Below are positions 1-10,626 of a stretch of DNA of 64,000 nucleotides, one piece after another. The notes under the pieces are model-generated. The model saw nothing but the letters and a program-made list of their open reading frames with translations, did no database searches and was not told where the DNA came from. How positions within the stretch are numbered: the first letter of the stretch is position 1; every line of letters begins with the position of its first letter. Location of the stretch: contig CM061139.1 in the NCBI GenBank assembly GCA_030789695.1, positions 2,185,878 to 2,249,877 on the forward strand, in the 5' to 3' direction. This stretch comes from Scilla litardierei. Taxonomy: Eukaryota > Streptophyta > Magnoliopsida > Asparagales > Asparagaceae. A program made the position numbers and the translations under genes.

Positions 1-574
1 AAACATATTATCTGTGCAAGAGAGTATTATGTATTATCTATGTGGTAATCTATACTTAGATTATATTTGGGGGTGTATATGTATGAATAAATGGATGTAT
101 ATAGAGCTGTAAGTATGTATACTAAAGTATGATGCATTAAAGTGATGGTAGAAGATATATTTGTATATGAGGTGTCTAATGGATGAGTGTATATATACGG
201 AGTATCTATGTGAATATGTATTGGTGTGCAAATACATTTATGTTATATGCGTTGGTATATGGATGTTTGTTGGTAAGTGTAAGTGGAAGTATATTTGAAT
301 GTATAAAAGTGTATGATGGTATACATAAGTATAATTGTATATGTATGCGTACTATAAATGTGGTTGTGTAAATTGACATAGTGAGATATGTGTGTATGAA
401 TATAGCTACAATGGGATGTGTACCATAAGTAGTGTGTGAAATATATTGGCTTACTAAATGGTGTGTATAGATAAACATAAGTAGGTATGCTAAGTTATGC
501 AACATTGGTGTACTTATATATCAAGTGATAATATGTGAGTGTAGCATATGAATAAGATTTATATGTATTGTGTA

Positions 575-620
<46 letters not shown>

Positions 621-1680
621 TGTGTGTGTGTGAGAGAGTGTGTGTGTGTGTATATATACATATACTGAATTAATATAATCCTTGTGCTATAGTATATATA
701 TATAGTGTCACATGTATATATATACTGTATTGAATATGTGTTACGTTGACTGCTTGTATGTAAGTATATTTGTGCACTGTATAAGTGGTTAAATATAGAT
801 TTACGTGAGTGAATATTGGATATGAATACATATGTATGTATTCTTGCATATATATAAAGTGAGTGTGTATTATAAGGTTGATACTATACATATATGCTGA
901 CCGGACTATTTACTATAGTGATATATACTGTGTACATTCTTATGTGCGAACTATTATATATATTTGTCTATATAATTGTAAGTGTTCATACTTATGTGCT
1001 TAAGTGATATATTTGCGTATGGTTACCCACTTGATATGTGGTGCACCATATCAATGTGTATCATTATTGGTGTATGATTGTTTACCATAAATGCATCAAT
1101 AATTGGATTTACCTACTTATGTATGTATGTATAAGTATGCTAACTCTGTGACTTATGAGTATGGTGTGTTTAAATTTCGTGTGAACACGTATGTATGTAG
1201 ATATATATAAATATAAGGAGTGTGTGATTACCTATAGAGATGTATGTATTTAGATATATCTATATGTATCCATGTAATGGCATATGTCTTTGATCATATA
1301 CTTGTGTGAATCTTTATGTAAGCACATATGTGTTGAGTGAACAAGTGTATAAATATTGGTGTGTATATTAATGACTTGGGTGTATCTATACATGTTTCTA
1401 CTTATTGCTATGTACGACATTGATACATGTGCCCATGTGTATAAGTGTACTAGCATGGGTGTACATATTAGTCTTTATATATATGTGAGTATTCTCATGC
1501 AATATAGATATATTTGTGAGTACATGGATGAATGTGGAATGTATAGTACTATGTATGTATTGTGATGATTTGTCTGTGTGTATACCTATATTCTTGGATA
1601 AGAATGTGTATATATATGTTTATAATCTACGGTATAGTGCATGTATACATGCGTGTATAGTATATACATATAGCGTTATT
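1..1680. repeat. C-poor TGTATA-rich low-complexity tract
   Basis: The plus strand is built almost only of T, A and G, with recurring TGTATA, TATGTA and GTGTAT words and very little C for about 1.7 kb. It lies where the 3' end of the Gy1 internal region should be. The short ORFs here on both strands are made of Tyr, Ile, His, Val and Met from these words and look like by-products of composition. It may be an expanded and decayed microsatellite. I see no gene. Confidence 0.7.
578..650. repeat. (GA)n/(GT)n compound microsatellite
   Basis: An uninterrupted GA dinucleotide run of about 20 units (578-618) passes into GT runs broken by a short GA stretch. It sits within the TGTATA-rich tract. Confidence 0.97.
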
Positions 1681-1742
1681 TGTATTTCTAGGGTAGGGAA
1701 ACCCTTATACTATTCAGTCTCCGGTCAGACCTTTAGCATAGA

Positions 1743-1780
1743 AAGTCCGAGGGCGGACTTGGTTATTAAGGTGGGTAGAA
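1743..1780 (+). other. Gy1 pre-PPT hairpin and polypurine tract
   Basis: A perfect 7-bp stem, AAGTCCG-AGGG-CGGACTT (1743-1760), is followed by a short spacer and the purine-rich run AAGGTGGGTAGAA (1768-1780) that abuts the LTR start at 1781. The polypurine tract primes plus-strand DNA synthesis in reverse transcription. The hairpin resembles those in Gy2 and AthD. Confidence 0.75.
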
Positions 1781-3338
1781 TGTAATGACCCTACTTTTCA
1801 TATACGCGTATTTGTACGTATTTTTGACATAGATACGTCCGTATATTTTTGGGAAGTATGCCCATATTTTTCTTTTAATTATTTGATGTATGAATTTATT
1901 TTAAAAGATTTTAAACTCATTACTTGAATTTAGTAAATGAGAGTATTTGGAGAAATGCATGTATTTGGAGTGTATGAAGTATTTATTCAAGTATTTTTAA
2001 TTTCTTAAAATACAAAAATCCACATTTTTATTACCATGACAACACATCCTATTAGGTGTCATGTTTTTAGTTAATTAGAGACACATGGCTTATTAGGTGT
2101 AAGAAGGAGAGGGATTTGGGGATTCCTAAAACCTATGCATGAAGAACAAAACCAAGAAAAAGAAAAAGAAAATCTCATTTCACTCTCTCTCTCACTCCTC
2201 ATTTCTGGCCAAAAATTAGCATGCCCCCTTTCTTTCATTTTTCTTCATCCTCTTCCTTAGAACATACTTCCAATTAGCTCCCCTCTTCAACCTCTAAAAA
2301 GCCACAAAATTCCTTTTCATTCCAACGCCAAAAACTAGCCAAAATAGCCAAAAATCAACCATATGGAGACAAGATTGGAGCTTGAAGAAGGAGACTAGGA
2401 GCTCAAGTTCTTCAAGGAATAAGAAGGGCCAAAGAAAATTTTGGAGGACTTGTTAAGGTAGAAATTCCTTTCACTTATAGTAGGATTTAGTTTTAGGATT
2501 AGGAATTCCATTTATGTTAATATGTTATGTGGAATTAGCTATATGAACAAAATTCTGGAATTTACACAGAATTGGCTGAAACTTTGTTAGCTTGCTGCAC
2601 TTAATTGGCTAAATAGAAATGCATGAAAAAAATATATGTTACTCATATTGCAGTCCTTAATAACTTTCACGTTTACAAGTTTTGCAAATTCGGACTGAAA
2701 ACTAGGGTAAAAATTCAGTTTCTAAAACTGGTCTGTTTTTAGACAGTTTTGACACCTTTCAGTAAAACGAGTAGAACTCCATGCACACTTAATGAAATGA
2801 GATGTTCTTAGTGCCGTTGGAAAGCTGACTTCAAGATCTTCAACCCATAATTTTTCTAGATTTTAATTCTGTCTGTAACTTGTAGAAAAATGGACTTGAA
2901 CTGAACTCAGTTTCTGGTTCAGAATGCTGAAATTATACATGTTAGGAGAAAATCCACCATAAATCACATATGTCAACTGAGCTTATGAAAATTGGTCAGT
3001 GAAAGGAAAACACACATATCTACAACTTTCGTGAAGGGACCAGACACCAATTATGACTGTAGATAGGCTAAAAGTGATATTCTTTCTGATGTAACAGTTT
3101 TGACAGATTCATATGCTAATTTTGCTTAGTACTTATCATGGTGTAGTTTTGTTTGAAGTTAAGTTTGTTTGTGCTAATCATGTTCTCAATGACATGCTCT
3201 TGATACATGTAGTTATGCAGATGGTTCATGAAATATTCGTTATGTCAATAATATTTAAGTTCAATTTGTTTATGCTTTCACATTAGTATGTTCATAACGA
3301 TGAGTTTGTGATGATATTCCATGCAATTCTTTAATTGA

Positions 3339-3371
<33 letters not shown>

Positions 3372-3438
3372 ATTGTTAAAAGTTGGTTAAATCGGTATTC
3401 AAGTCCGCTAGATGATTCGTTGACAAACGAAGTAATAT
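1781..3438 (+). repeat. Gy1 3' LTR, left segment
   Basis: The segment begins TGTAATGACCC directly after the polypurine tract and is interrupted after AATAT (3434-3438), which is the target duplication of Gy2. It continues at 13056. Joined length is about 2.8 kb. No ORF of note. Confidence 0.75.
3340..3371. repeat. (ATG)n microsatellite
   Basis: About ten ATG/GAT trinucleotide units lie within the Gy1 LTR, roughly 65 bp left of the Gy2 insertion. Confidence 0.95.
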
Positions 3439-3727
3439 TGTAACGACTGCTTTTCATGTATCTGGATTTAATATAATATAATATATGTTTTGGTGGATTT
3501 TCTCCTCTTGTGTGGTTTTCGTCTCCGTAGTTTCATTTTCGATCGATTCGTCGTATTTTCTCGCTTCTTCCTTAGGATTGTCGATTTCGAAGTAAGTCAC
3601 TCGTGACGGACTTCATAACGGTCGTATCTAACTGTTAGATCAAGCCTAGGAGTCTTAGGAATCGATCCCGGGGCCCCGCGCTCCGTATCGATACTTTTGG
3701 TGCTCATTAGCCGGTGTAAGAAGGGCC

Positions 3728-4127
3728 ACCGACCGACTAGATGACGATCCAGTCGGTCGGCAATCCTTCTTGGACCGACTAGTTAGCTTTCTAAATTTCT
3801 CAGGAGTTACTGTTTATCGTTAGTCGGTCTAAGAACGTTGGTTGACCGACTAGGTTGCAAACTAGTCGGTCAGCAATGCTTCTTGAACCGACTAACTCAT
3901 CATATTATTTTTGTATCAGTTACTGTTTACTCTTAGTCGGTCTAAGAACGTTCATCGACCGACTAGATGCTAAACTAGTCGGTCAGTAATTGTTCATGGA
4001 CCGACTAACTCTAGAATCCTATTTTCGTTCAGGAGTTACTGTTTGCACTTAGTCGGTCTGCGTTGGTCGACCGACCGACTAGTTGCCAAACTAGTCGGTC
4101 AGTGGTTGCTCTTTGACCGACTAACTA
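3728..4127. repeat. GACCGAC/GTCGGTC palindrome array (5' LTR)
   Basis: Roughly four units of about 110 bp. Each carries ACCGACTAG followed within about 10 bases by CTAGTCGGTC, then a trailing ACCGACTAAC, with TTACTGTTTA between units. Each inverted pair can form a hairpin. The array ends about 40 bp upstream of the TATA-like box, in the expected U3 enhancer position. ACCGAC also matches the core of plant drought-response elements (A/GCCGAC), which is only a suggestion of function. Confidence 0.9.
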
Positions 4128-4454
4128 GTGTTAAAACCCTAATTTCTGGGCAGCCGCCAGCCCAACCTATTTAAACCCAACCCAAACGACTTCTTCTTCT
4201 CCAACACAACCCAAAACCCTAAAAACTTCCCCCTTCAGCCCCCATCTTCCTCCAAGCTCCATTTCTCCATTCCAAGCCCTAGAATCATCATCCAAACCAT
4301 CCATTCACTCCATCTACCCCTCATCTTCCCCAAAATCTCACCAAAACCCATCAAAATCCCCAAATCCCCCAAAACCCTAGTTTCCCCAAACTTCTCCAAT
4401 CTCTTCCAGATCTGATCCTAGGGTCCTCCGGAGTGTTTCTTCCGCCTCCTCTCG

Positions 4455-4552
4455 GTAAGAAATCGTTCTACCGTTGTTTTCATAACTTATTGATAATTTC
4501 GGTGAAACCCAAATTAATTTCATGTGTTTGATGTTTGTCTCCCCCAAAACAG
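4455..4552 (+). other. Candidate leader intron in Gy2 LTR
   Basis: A donor CTCG/GTAAGAAAT at 4455 and an acceptor ending CCAAAACAG at 4552 bound a 98-bp T-rich stretch downstream of the TATA-like box. The same arrangement is in the 3' LTR. Splicing is inferred from site quality only. Confidence 0.35.
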
Positions 4553-5836
4553 CGATTTCCCCGTAGATTGGCATCCGTGTGACGAAGTGGTCGTCACCCC
4601 CGGTGCTAGGCAAGTGAAACTTGCCACTTAGGGTTTAGGCCATGGTTTAGGCCATTTGCTTGTTGTAGGCGTAAAAGAGGCTAGGCGACGAAATGATACT
4701 CGCCTAGGCGCAAATTGGGGAACTAGCTTGACAACGAAGCTAGTTCCGGCATTTAGCATGTTGCACAATTTCCATGTCATGTTACTTTCAATTAACGGTA
4801 CGCGAATATGTTCATGTCATTGCATTTCGCCTGTCACGTTTAATTTAATTAACGGTACACAAATAAATTGTCATGACCTCGCATTCTTTAAGTGTTGCTT
4901 GATTGCGTAGCTTTGCTACGACACTTGTGTTCCTGGCTCGTGACCAGAAGCGAGCATAATGAGTTGCTAACCCCAACGCTCGAAATGTATTGAATTGTGA
5001 ACTAAGAATGCGAGCTCAATGTGCGGGGCAACCTCAGGCTCACTAGCTGAGCTCAATGTGCGGGGACCCCAGGCTCCATATCGTGTGGGTATTGGGTAGT
5101 GTTTAGTGCCGATCGGTCTGAAATGCTATGCCATTCAGCGAATGGCGTAAACACCTACAAAATGTGAATTGATTGAATTGATAGTAGCTTGGCTACTCTT
5201 GTCTTGTCCCGATGATTGTTCTCTTGTACAAATTGTCTTGCCATGTTTTAATTGTGCACCCATGTTATAACTGCCATGTCATGCATACTAAACTGCTAGG
5301 TTGCTAGATGCCTCACTTTCAGTTTCCTTGCCCAAGTCTTTTTAGACTTGCTGACATGTGCCCCTTTACTCTTTTGGGTGACACATGTTAGACCCTGAGC
5401 CCGAGTACCTCGTTGAGGACGAGGTGTTTGCTGACGCCGAGCCCGAGCTTGTGTTTGACGGGGAGTACGTGGACACTGGGGACCAGTCCTAGTGTCTTCG
5501 TTGTGTTTTACTTTTGTTAAACAGTTGTTTGTTATCGGTGCGTAGCACCTATACTTTGTGGTTGTCGTTGCTTTTGTTGGCCTTGTTCTGGGCCTTTAGA
5601 CTCTTTTCTTTTAGCCTGTTGGCTTTTCTGGATGTTGGACTTTTGTTGATGTTGGGCAATTTGTGAGATGTGGAATTTTATTTCTGTCCCGCCTTGTGTT
5701 ATTATTGTTATTCTGTTGTGGTTACAGGGACCTGTTGATGTATTGTGGACGCTTATCGGGTTTGGGGCTTCACAGCTCCACTCTCGTGCGGACCTTTTCA
5801 CGTCTCGCCTCCATTTTAGGGAAGCGGGTCGTGACA

Positions 5837-5979
5837 GGTTTTAGTGGTGGCCCATGCAGGTCCTTCTGTAACTGCGATCTTTGGAATAGCGATAATAATA
5901 TTAGAATGTCCGATGAACTAAGTTCGACGTCCGAGTCATAAGCTATGAGTCTAATCTGATTCGTTTTCTGTGTCATTAG
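5837..5979 (+). other. Gy2 leader; primer site not canonical
   Basis: The usual tRNA-Met match TGGTATCAGAGC is absent next to the 5' LTR. The nearest TGG-starting candidate is TGGTGGCCCATGCAGG at about 5846. The leader ends TTTTCTGTGTCATTAG right before the gag ATG at 5980, which looks like a splice acceptor. Confidence 0.5.
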
Positions 5980-7152
5980 ATGGCAGGAAGGCGTTTCACC
6001 CGTGGTGGGGGCAGTGGTGCGCTCCCTCATGATGAGGAGCCTGAGCGGGAACCCACCAGCGGTGAGATGATGCGGATGATGCTCCAGATGATGCAAGTGC
6101 AGCAGGGCGTGCTTTTGCAAGTCCAGAATGCTCCACTTGCTCGAGCTGCCCGGGCTCTTCCGGATGACCCTCGCTCTGAGCCAGGAGCGAAGCAATTTCG
6201 GGAGCTGGGTCCCGCATATTTTGATGGTTCTGAGGGTCCTCTGGCTGTCGATGAGTGGATTCGGAACGTCGAGGACAATCTGAAGATGGCCAAGATCACC
6301 CCGGCTGGATGGGTTGATTTGGCGAAGAGGCAGCTGAAGGATAACGCCAGGAATTGGTGGGATGCGGAAGAGAAGTTGTTGGTGGAGCCGATAGCTTGGG
6401 CTACCTTCAAAGCCAGATTTGAGGGTGAGTTCTTCCCGAAGGCTGCCAAGGAGGAGATGCTGCAGCGTTTTATCGATCTGAAGCAGGGGAACTCGTCGGT
6501 GGACTTGTATCACCAAGAGTTCATGAGGCTGAGTCGGTTTGCACCAAAGATGGTGCAGGACGCTGAGGAGAGGGCTCAGAGGTTCCTGCATGGGCTTGCT
6601 TCGGAGCTCCAGAGTTTTGTGACCTTCTCTGACCGGGAGTCTTATCAGAAGGTTCTGGTAGCAGCTAAGAGGCAGGAGCTGCTCGTGAACCAGAGGAAGG
6701 GGTCTGTTGTTGGTGCTGGGAAGAGGCCTGTGGAGCAGGCGAGAGCTGTGGTTAGACCTGGATTCAGGCCTAATCAGTCCGTTCAGTTTAAGAGGCCAGG
6801 AGGGCCTATTCCGAAGTTTTGCCATTTCTGCGGCAAGCCTGGTCACGTCAAGGATCAGTGTCGGAAGTTTCTGGGCCAGTGTTTGGTTTGCGGTGATGCT
6901 TCTCATGTCACGAAGGATTGTCGGCATGCGGATCCGCTGCGGAGGGCACCTGTTGCAGCACAGCCGTTGCAGCGGCGAGCGTCTGTTCCTGCTGGACGTG
7001 GAGCAGCTCTTGTTCCACAGGGACAGGCTTTTCGGCATGCTGTTCCGCCGAGGAGGCAGGCTTTTCTGATGACCGCTGCGGAGAGCGCGGCTGTGGATGA
7101 GGTTATCGCAGGTAATCCTCACTCTAGCTGTTACTTTCCTAGCTGGTTTTGA
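5980..7152 (+). CDS. gag: Gy2 Gag (unspliced form)
   Basis: This 390-residue protein is the capsid/nucleocapsid precursor that packages the element RNA into cytoplasmic particles. A retrotransposon gag domain spans roughly residues 70-215, with the conserved tryptophans around NWWDAEE. Two CCHC zinc knuckles follow, CHFCGKPGHVKDQC at about 281-294 and CLVCGDASHVTKDC at about 301-314. The ATG at 5980 is the first in-frame start after the leader and gives the family N-terminus. The last 13 residues before the stop at 7150 are read through a candidate intron (7112-7225). If that intron is removed, the frame runs on into protease, so splicing may decide between Gag and Gag-Pol. The ORF itself is intact. 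Confidence 0.9.
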   Translation: MAGRRFTRGGGSGALPHDEEPEREPTSGEMMRMMLQMMQVQQGVLLQVQNAPLARAARALPDDPRSEPGAKQFRELGPAYFDGSEGPLAVDEWIRNVEDNLKMAKITPAGWVDLAKRQLKDNARNWWDAEEKLLVEPIAWATFKARFEGEFFPKAAKEEMLQRFIDLKQGNSSVDLYHQEFMRLSRFAPKMVQDAEERAQRFLHGLASELQSFVTFSDRESYQKVLVAAKRQELLVNQRKGSVVGAGKRPVEQARAVVRPGFRPNQSVQFKRPGGPIPKFCHFCGKPGHVKDQCRKFLGQCLVCGDASHVTKDCRHADPLRRAPVAAQPLQRRASVPAGRGAALVPQGQAFRHAVPPRRQAFLMTAAESAAVDEVIAGNPHSSCYFPSWF

Positions 7153-7225
7153 TTGTTAGATTATGTTGTTTGCTTGAACATGGTTGTTTGCTAGATTAGG
7201 GTTTGATTGTTAATTTCTTGATTAG
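7112..7225 (+). other. Candidate intron at gag/pro junction
   Basis: The 114-bp segment starts GTAATCC and ends TTTCTTGATTAG, is T-rich like plant introns, and contains in-frame stops. Removing it joins gag in phase to the protease frame, which then reads ARVLFDSGAS. Both splice sites fall exactly where coding similarity breaks off and resumes. Confidence 0.75.
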
Positions 7226-7503
7226 GTGTGATTTTGGTTTGCACATTTCCTGCACGAGTCCTCTTTGACTCTGGTGCATCGATGTGCATTATTTCTCGGA
7301 GCTTCGTTGGGAGGCATTTCTTGTCGACGTCCCCTCTCCCCAAGAGTTGGAATATCGTTACAGGGAATGGTGTGGTCTCGGTGCATCGTGGTTGCAATTC
7401 TTGCTCGTTGGTGGTCTGTGGACATGAGCTTTTCGCTGATTTCATTGTCCACGACATCATCAACTATGATGCAGTTCTTGGGATGGACTGGCTTGCGGCT
7501 TCT
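7226..7503 (+). pseudogene. Gy2 protease domain
   Basis: This is the aspartic protease of the polyprotein, which would cut Gag-Pol in the particle. The catalytic motif LFDSGAS lies near 7260 and the second-half motif DAVLGMDWL near 7470-7500. There is no start codon, as expected for a domain reached by splicing from gag. The frame breaks at about 7501-7503, where one base appears to be missing relative to the downstream RT frame, so protease and RT are not continuous. Confidence 0.85.
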
Positions 7504-8882
7504 ATGCTACGATTGACTGCAGGAAGAAGAAGGTGGTGTTCGAGATTCCCGGACATCCAGTGTTTGAGTTCAGTCGTGGTAGCAGTTCGCTTGGTCCTGT
7601 CAGATTTCGGGCCAGGCCGGTGGAGGCTGTGGCTATGCAGGTGGAGTTGGAGTGGCCAGCTGTGGTGCGTGATTTTGGCGACGTCTTCCCCGAGGAGATG
7701 TCTGGTTTGTCGCCTGATCGAGCTTTGGAATTTTCTATCGATCTTGTTCCAGGTGCGCAGCCGATTTCGAAGGCGCCGTATCGTATGTCACCTGCAGAGT
7801 TGGAAGATTTGCGAAAGCAGTTGGATGAGCTTTTGCAGAAGGGCTATATTAATCCTAGCGTGTCTCCGTGGGGAGCACCGGTGTTGTTGGTTAAGAAGAA
7901 GGATGGTTCGCGTCGCATGTGCGTGGACTATCGGGAGTTGAATGCGATGACCATTAAGAATAAATACCCGTTGCCTCGCATCGATGATATTTTTGATCAG
8001 CTTGGAGGTTCGAGGGTGTTTTCTAAATTGGATTTGAGGAGTGGTTACCATCAGTTGAAGGTGAAGAAGGGAGATGTTCCGAAGACAGCGTTCAGGACGA
8101 AGTATGGACACTATGAGTTCGTGGTTATGCCTTTTGGCGTAACTAACGCGCCCGCAGTTTTCATGAATCTAATGAACCTGATTTTCTACGACTTTTTGGA
8201 TAAGTTTGTCGTTATCTTTATTGACGACATTCTGATCTATTCGAAGTCGGAGGAAGAGCATGCCTCGCACTTAAGGACGGTGTTGGAGATTTTGAGGAAG
8301 CATCGTTTGTATGCTAAGTTTTCGAAGTGCGAGTTTTGGCTGGATCGAGTTGCTTTTCTCGGGCATGTGGTGACTGGAGATGGTATTTCAGTGGATCCCG
8401 AGAAGATTCGGGCCATCAGGGAGTGGCCTGTTCCGTCGTCAGCGTCTGAGATTCGGAGTTTTCTTGGACTTGCTGGTTACTATCGGCGATTCATTAAGGA
8501 CTTTTCTCGTATTGCTGAGCCGATGACCAGGTTGACGCGGAAGGATGTTGCTTTTGTTTGGTCGGGTGATTGTGAGGGTGCTTTTGGTGTTCTGAAGGAA
8601 AGGTTGACGACTGCCCCTATTCTGGTTGTGCCTGATCGCAACGGTGGATTTGAGATCTTTTGCGATGCTTCTGGCAAGGGTCTCGGTTGTGTGTTGCATC
8701 AGCACGGGCACGTTGTGGCGTATGCGTCTCGTCAGCTTAAGGTTCATGAGAAGAATTATCCGACGCATGATTTGGAGTTGGCTGCCGTTGTGTTTGCTCT
8801 TAAGATTTGGAGGCACTTCTTGCTGAGTGAGAAAGTGAAGATTTTCACCGATCACAAAAGCTTGAAGTATATTTTCACTTAG
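7503..8882 (+). pseudogene. Gy2 reverse transcriptase and RNase H
   Basis: The segment covers the linker after protease, the RT and most of RNase H, which copy the element RNA into DNA and degrade the template. Seen are the RT entry [19 protein letters not shown], the MPFGVTNAP motif, the catalytic FIDD (near 8218) and the RNase H start [10 protein letters not shown]. The frame ends at an amber TAG (8880-8882) just after KYIFT, a position where this family has a glutamine; similarity continues in the same frame beyond it. The change fits a single C-to-T transition. Confidence 0.92.
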
Positions 8883-9644
8883 AAGGAGCTCAACATGCGA
8901 CAGCGTCGATGGTTGGAGCTTATGGCGGATTATGATATTGATTTGCAGTTTCACCCTGGCAAGGTGAATGTGGTTCCGGATGCTTTGAGTAGGCTTCCGG
9001 CGGTGATGATTTTGACCTCGCAGTGGAGATTGCAGCAGGATTTTTGCGAGTCTGGTGTGGAGATTGTTCTTCCTGGAGAGGCTTCGTCGTTGATGTACAT
9101 GCAGGTACAGTCGACGATCGTGGATCGGATTAAGGCTGGCCAGGCTGAGGATCCGAAGCTGGTGAAGATTCGGGAGATGGTGGAAGCCGGTCTGCGGACT
9201 GACTTTTTGATTCATGAGGATGGCTCACTGAGGTTTGGAGCCAGGTTGTGTGTGCCTGCTGGGGATATCAGAGAGGAATTGATGGTGGAGACACACAGTT
9301 CGCCGTATTCTGTGCATCCTGGTGGCACCAAGATGTACCAGGATCTTCGTCTGAATTATTGGTGGCATGGTATGAAGAGGAGCGTGGCTCGGAGTGTAGC
9401 CAAGTGCTTGGTTTGCCAGCAAGTGAAGGCGGAGCATCAGCGTTCGGCCGGGTTGCTACAACCGCTTCCGATTCCGGAGTGGAAGTGGCAGCACATCACT
9501 ATGGATTTCGTGACTGGACTACCTCGGAGTCCGAAGCAGAATGACGCGATTTGGGTGATCTTAGATCGGTTGACCAAATCTGCGCACTTTATTCCGTTCC
9601 GAGTGGGGCAGTCCACTGAGGCGCTAGCAAGGAGATATATGGAG
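8883..9644 (+). pseudogene. Gy2 RNase H end and integrase N-terminal half
   Basis: This continues the same frame after the TAG. It holds the end of RNase H (PDALSRLP), then the integrase zinc-binding HHCC domain (H near 9294, H near 9315, CLVC near 9408-9419) and the first catalytic Asp in ITMDFVTGLP. Integrase inserts the DNA copy into host chromatin. The frame reaches a candidate 5' splice site at 9645. Unspliced it would stop at 9687-9689. Confidence 0.9.
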
Positions 9645-9715
9645 GTAAAATTCTTTTACTCTCCGTTTTATTTCCTTTTCCTAGTTTAGATAGTGATGTA
9701 ACGTGAATCGTGCAG
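9645..9715 (+). other. Candidate intron within integrase
   Basis: A 71-bp segment beginning GTAAAATTC and ending AATCGTGCAG, T-rich, with in-frame stops. Integrase similarity stops at its first base and resumes in phase after its last. Confidence 0.7.
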
Positions 9716-10618
9716 GAGGTTGTGTGACTTCATGGAGTCCCTGTGAGTATCGTGTCTGACAGAGACACGAGGTTCACATCTCAGTTCTGGCAGAGTTTGC
9801 AGAAGAGCTTGGGTACGTGTCTGAGTTTCAGCACGGCGTACCATCCGCAGACGGATGGCCAGTCCAAGAGGACGATTCAGATTTTGGAAGACATGCTGAG
9901 GGCGTGCATGTTGGATTTCAAGGGTTCGTGGGAGGACCATCTACATCTGGTAGAGTTTTCCTACAACAACAGCTTCCAGGCGAGTATTGGCATGGCGCCT
10001 TTCGCCGCTCTTTATGGGAGGAAATGTCGGTCGCCATTGAGTTGGGATGACGTTGGAGATCGGGAGTTGTTGGGACCTGAGATGATCGTGGAGGCCGTGG
10101 ATATCGTCAGGAATATTCGGGAGAGGTTGAGAATTGCTCAGGACCGTTTTAAGCATTGGGCGGATGCTAAACGTCGTCCTTTGGAGTTTCAGCCGGGCGA
10201 CCATGTGTTCTTGAAGATTTCCCCGAATCGTGGTGTGATTCGTTTCGGGAAGCGTGGAAAGTTGAGCCCGCGATACATTGGACCGTTTGACGTTTTGGAG
10301 AGGGTTGGCGAGGTAGCTTATCGCTTGGCCTTGCCGCCATCTTTGGAAGGAGTTCACAATGTTTTCCATGTGTCGCAGCTTCGTCGATACATTAGCGATC
10401 CGTCTCATGCGGTGGATTTTTCGGAGATTACCGTTCGCCCCGATATGACGTATGACCAGCATCCAGTGCAGATTCTGGACAGGCGTCAGAAATCGCTTCG
10501 GAACAAGATTGTCAATCTTGTGAGGGTGATGTGGCGACACGGTTCACCTGGAGAGTCTACTTGGGAGAATGAGGATGAGATGCGAGAGCGTTTCCCACTT
10601 TTGTTTCCGGACTCGTGA
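9716..10618 (+). pseudogene. Gy2 integrase catalytic half and chromodomain
   Basis: This completes the integrase: second catalytic Asp in [12 protein letters not shown], the AYHPQTDGQ motif, the third acidic residue in the following helix, a [12 protein letters not shown]3-like region, and a C-terminal chromodomain-like stretch (about 10440-10600, with [18 protein letters not shown]). Chromodomains of this class direct integration to particular chromatin. A TGA at 9725-9727 lies just after the splice junction where an arginine codon is usual, consistent with a CGA-to-TGA transition. From 9728 the frame is open to TGA at 10616. Confidence 0.9.
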
Positions 10619-10626
10619 GTTTTTGG

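Larger units (their letters stand above)
3439..5836 (+). repeat. Gy2 5' LTR
   Basis: 2,398 bp from TGTAACGACTGC to GGTCGTGACA. It holds a palindrome array at 3728-4127, a TATA-like TATTTAAA near 4167, then a pyrimidine-rich leader with a strong splice-donor-like GTAAGAAAT at 4455. It is 12 bp longer than the 3' copy because of a tandem duplication near 4640. Confidence 0.95.

Noticed and set aside
183..1785. Short ORFs on both strands
   Set aside because: Composition artefacts of the TGTATA-rich tract; no domain and no codon pattern.
3728..4127. Regular repeats resembling a CRISPR array
   Set aside because: Units are degenerate palindromes inside a plant LTR, spacers are homologous to each other, and the array is duplicated in both LTRs.
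5770..7122. 450-residue minus-strand ORF opposite Gy2 gag
   Set aside because: It is the reverse reading of a GC-rich real gag with zinc knuckles; no domain, and it runs into the LTR.
8439..9215. 258-residue minus-strand ORF
   Set aside because: Antisense shadow of Gy2 RT/RNase H coding sequence.
9941..10540. 199-residue minus-strand ORF
   Set aside because: Antisense shadow of Gy2 integrase.
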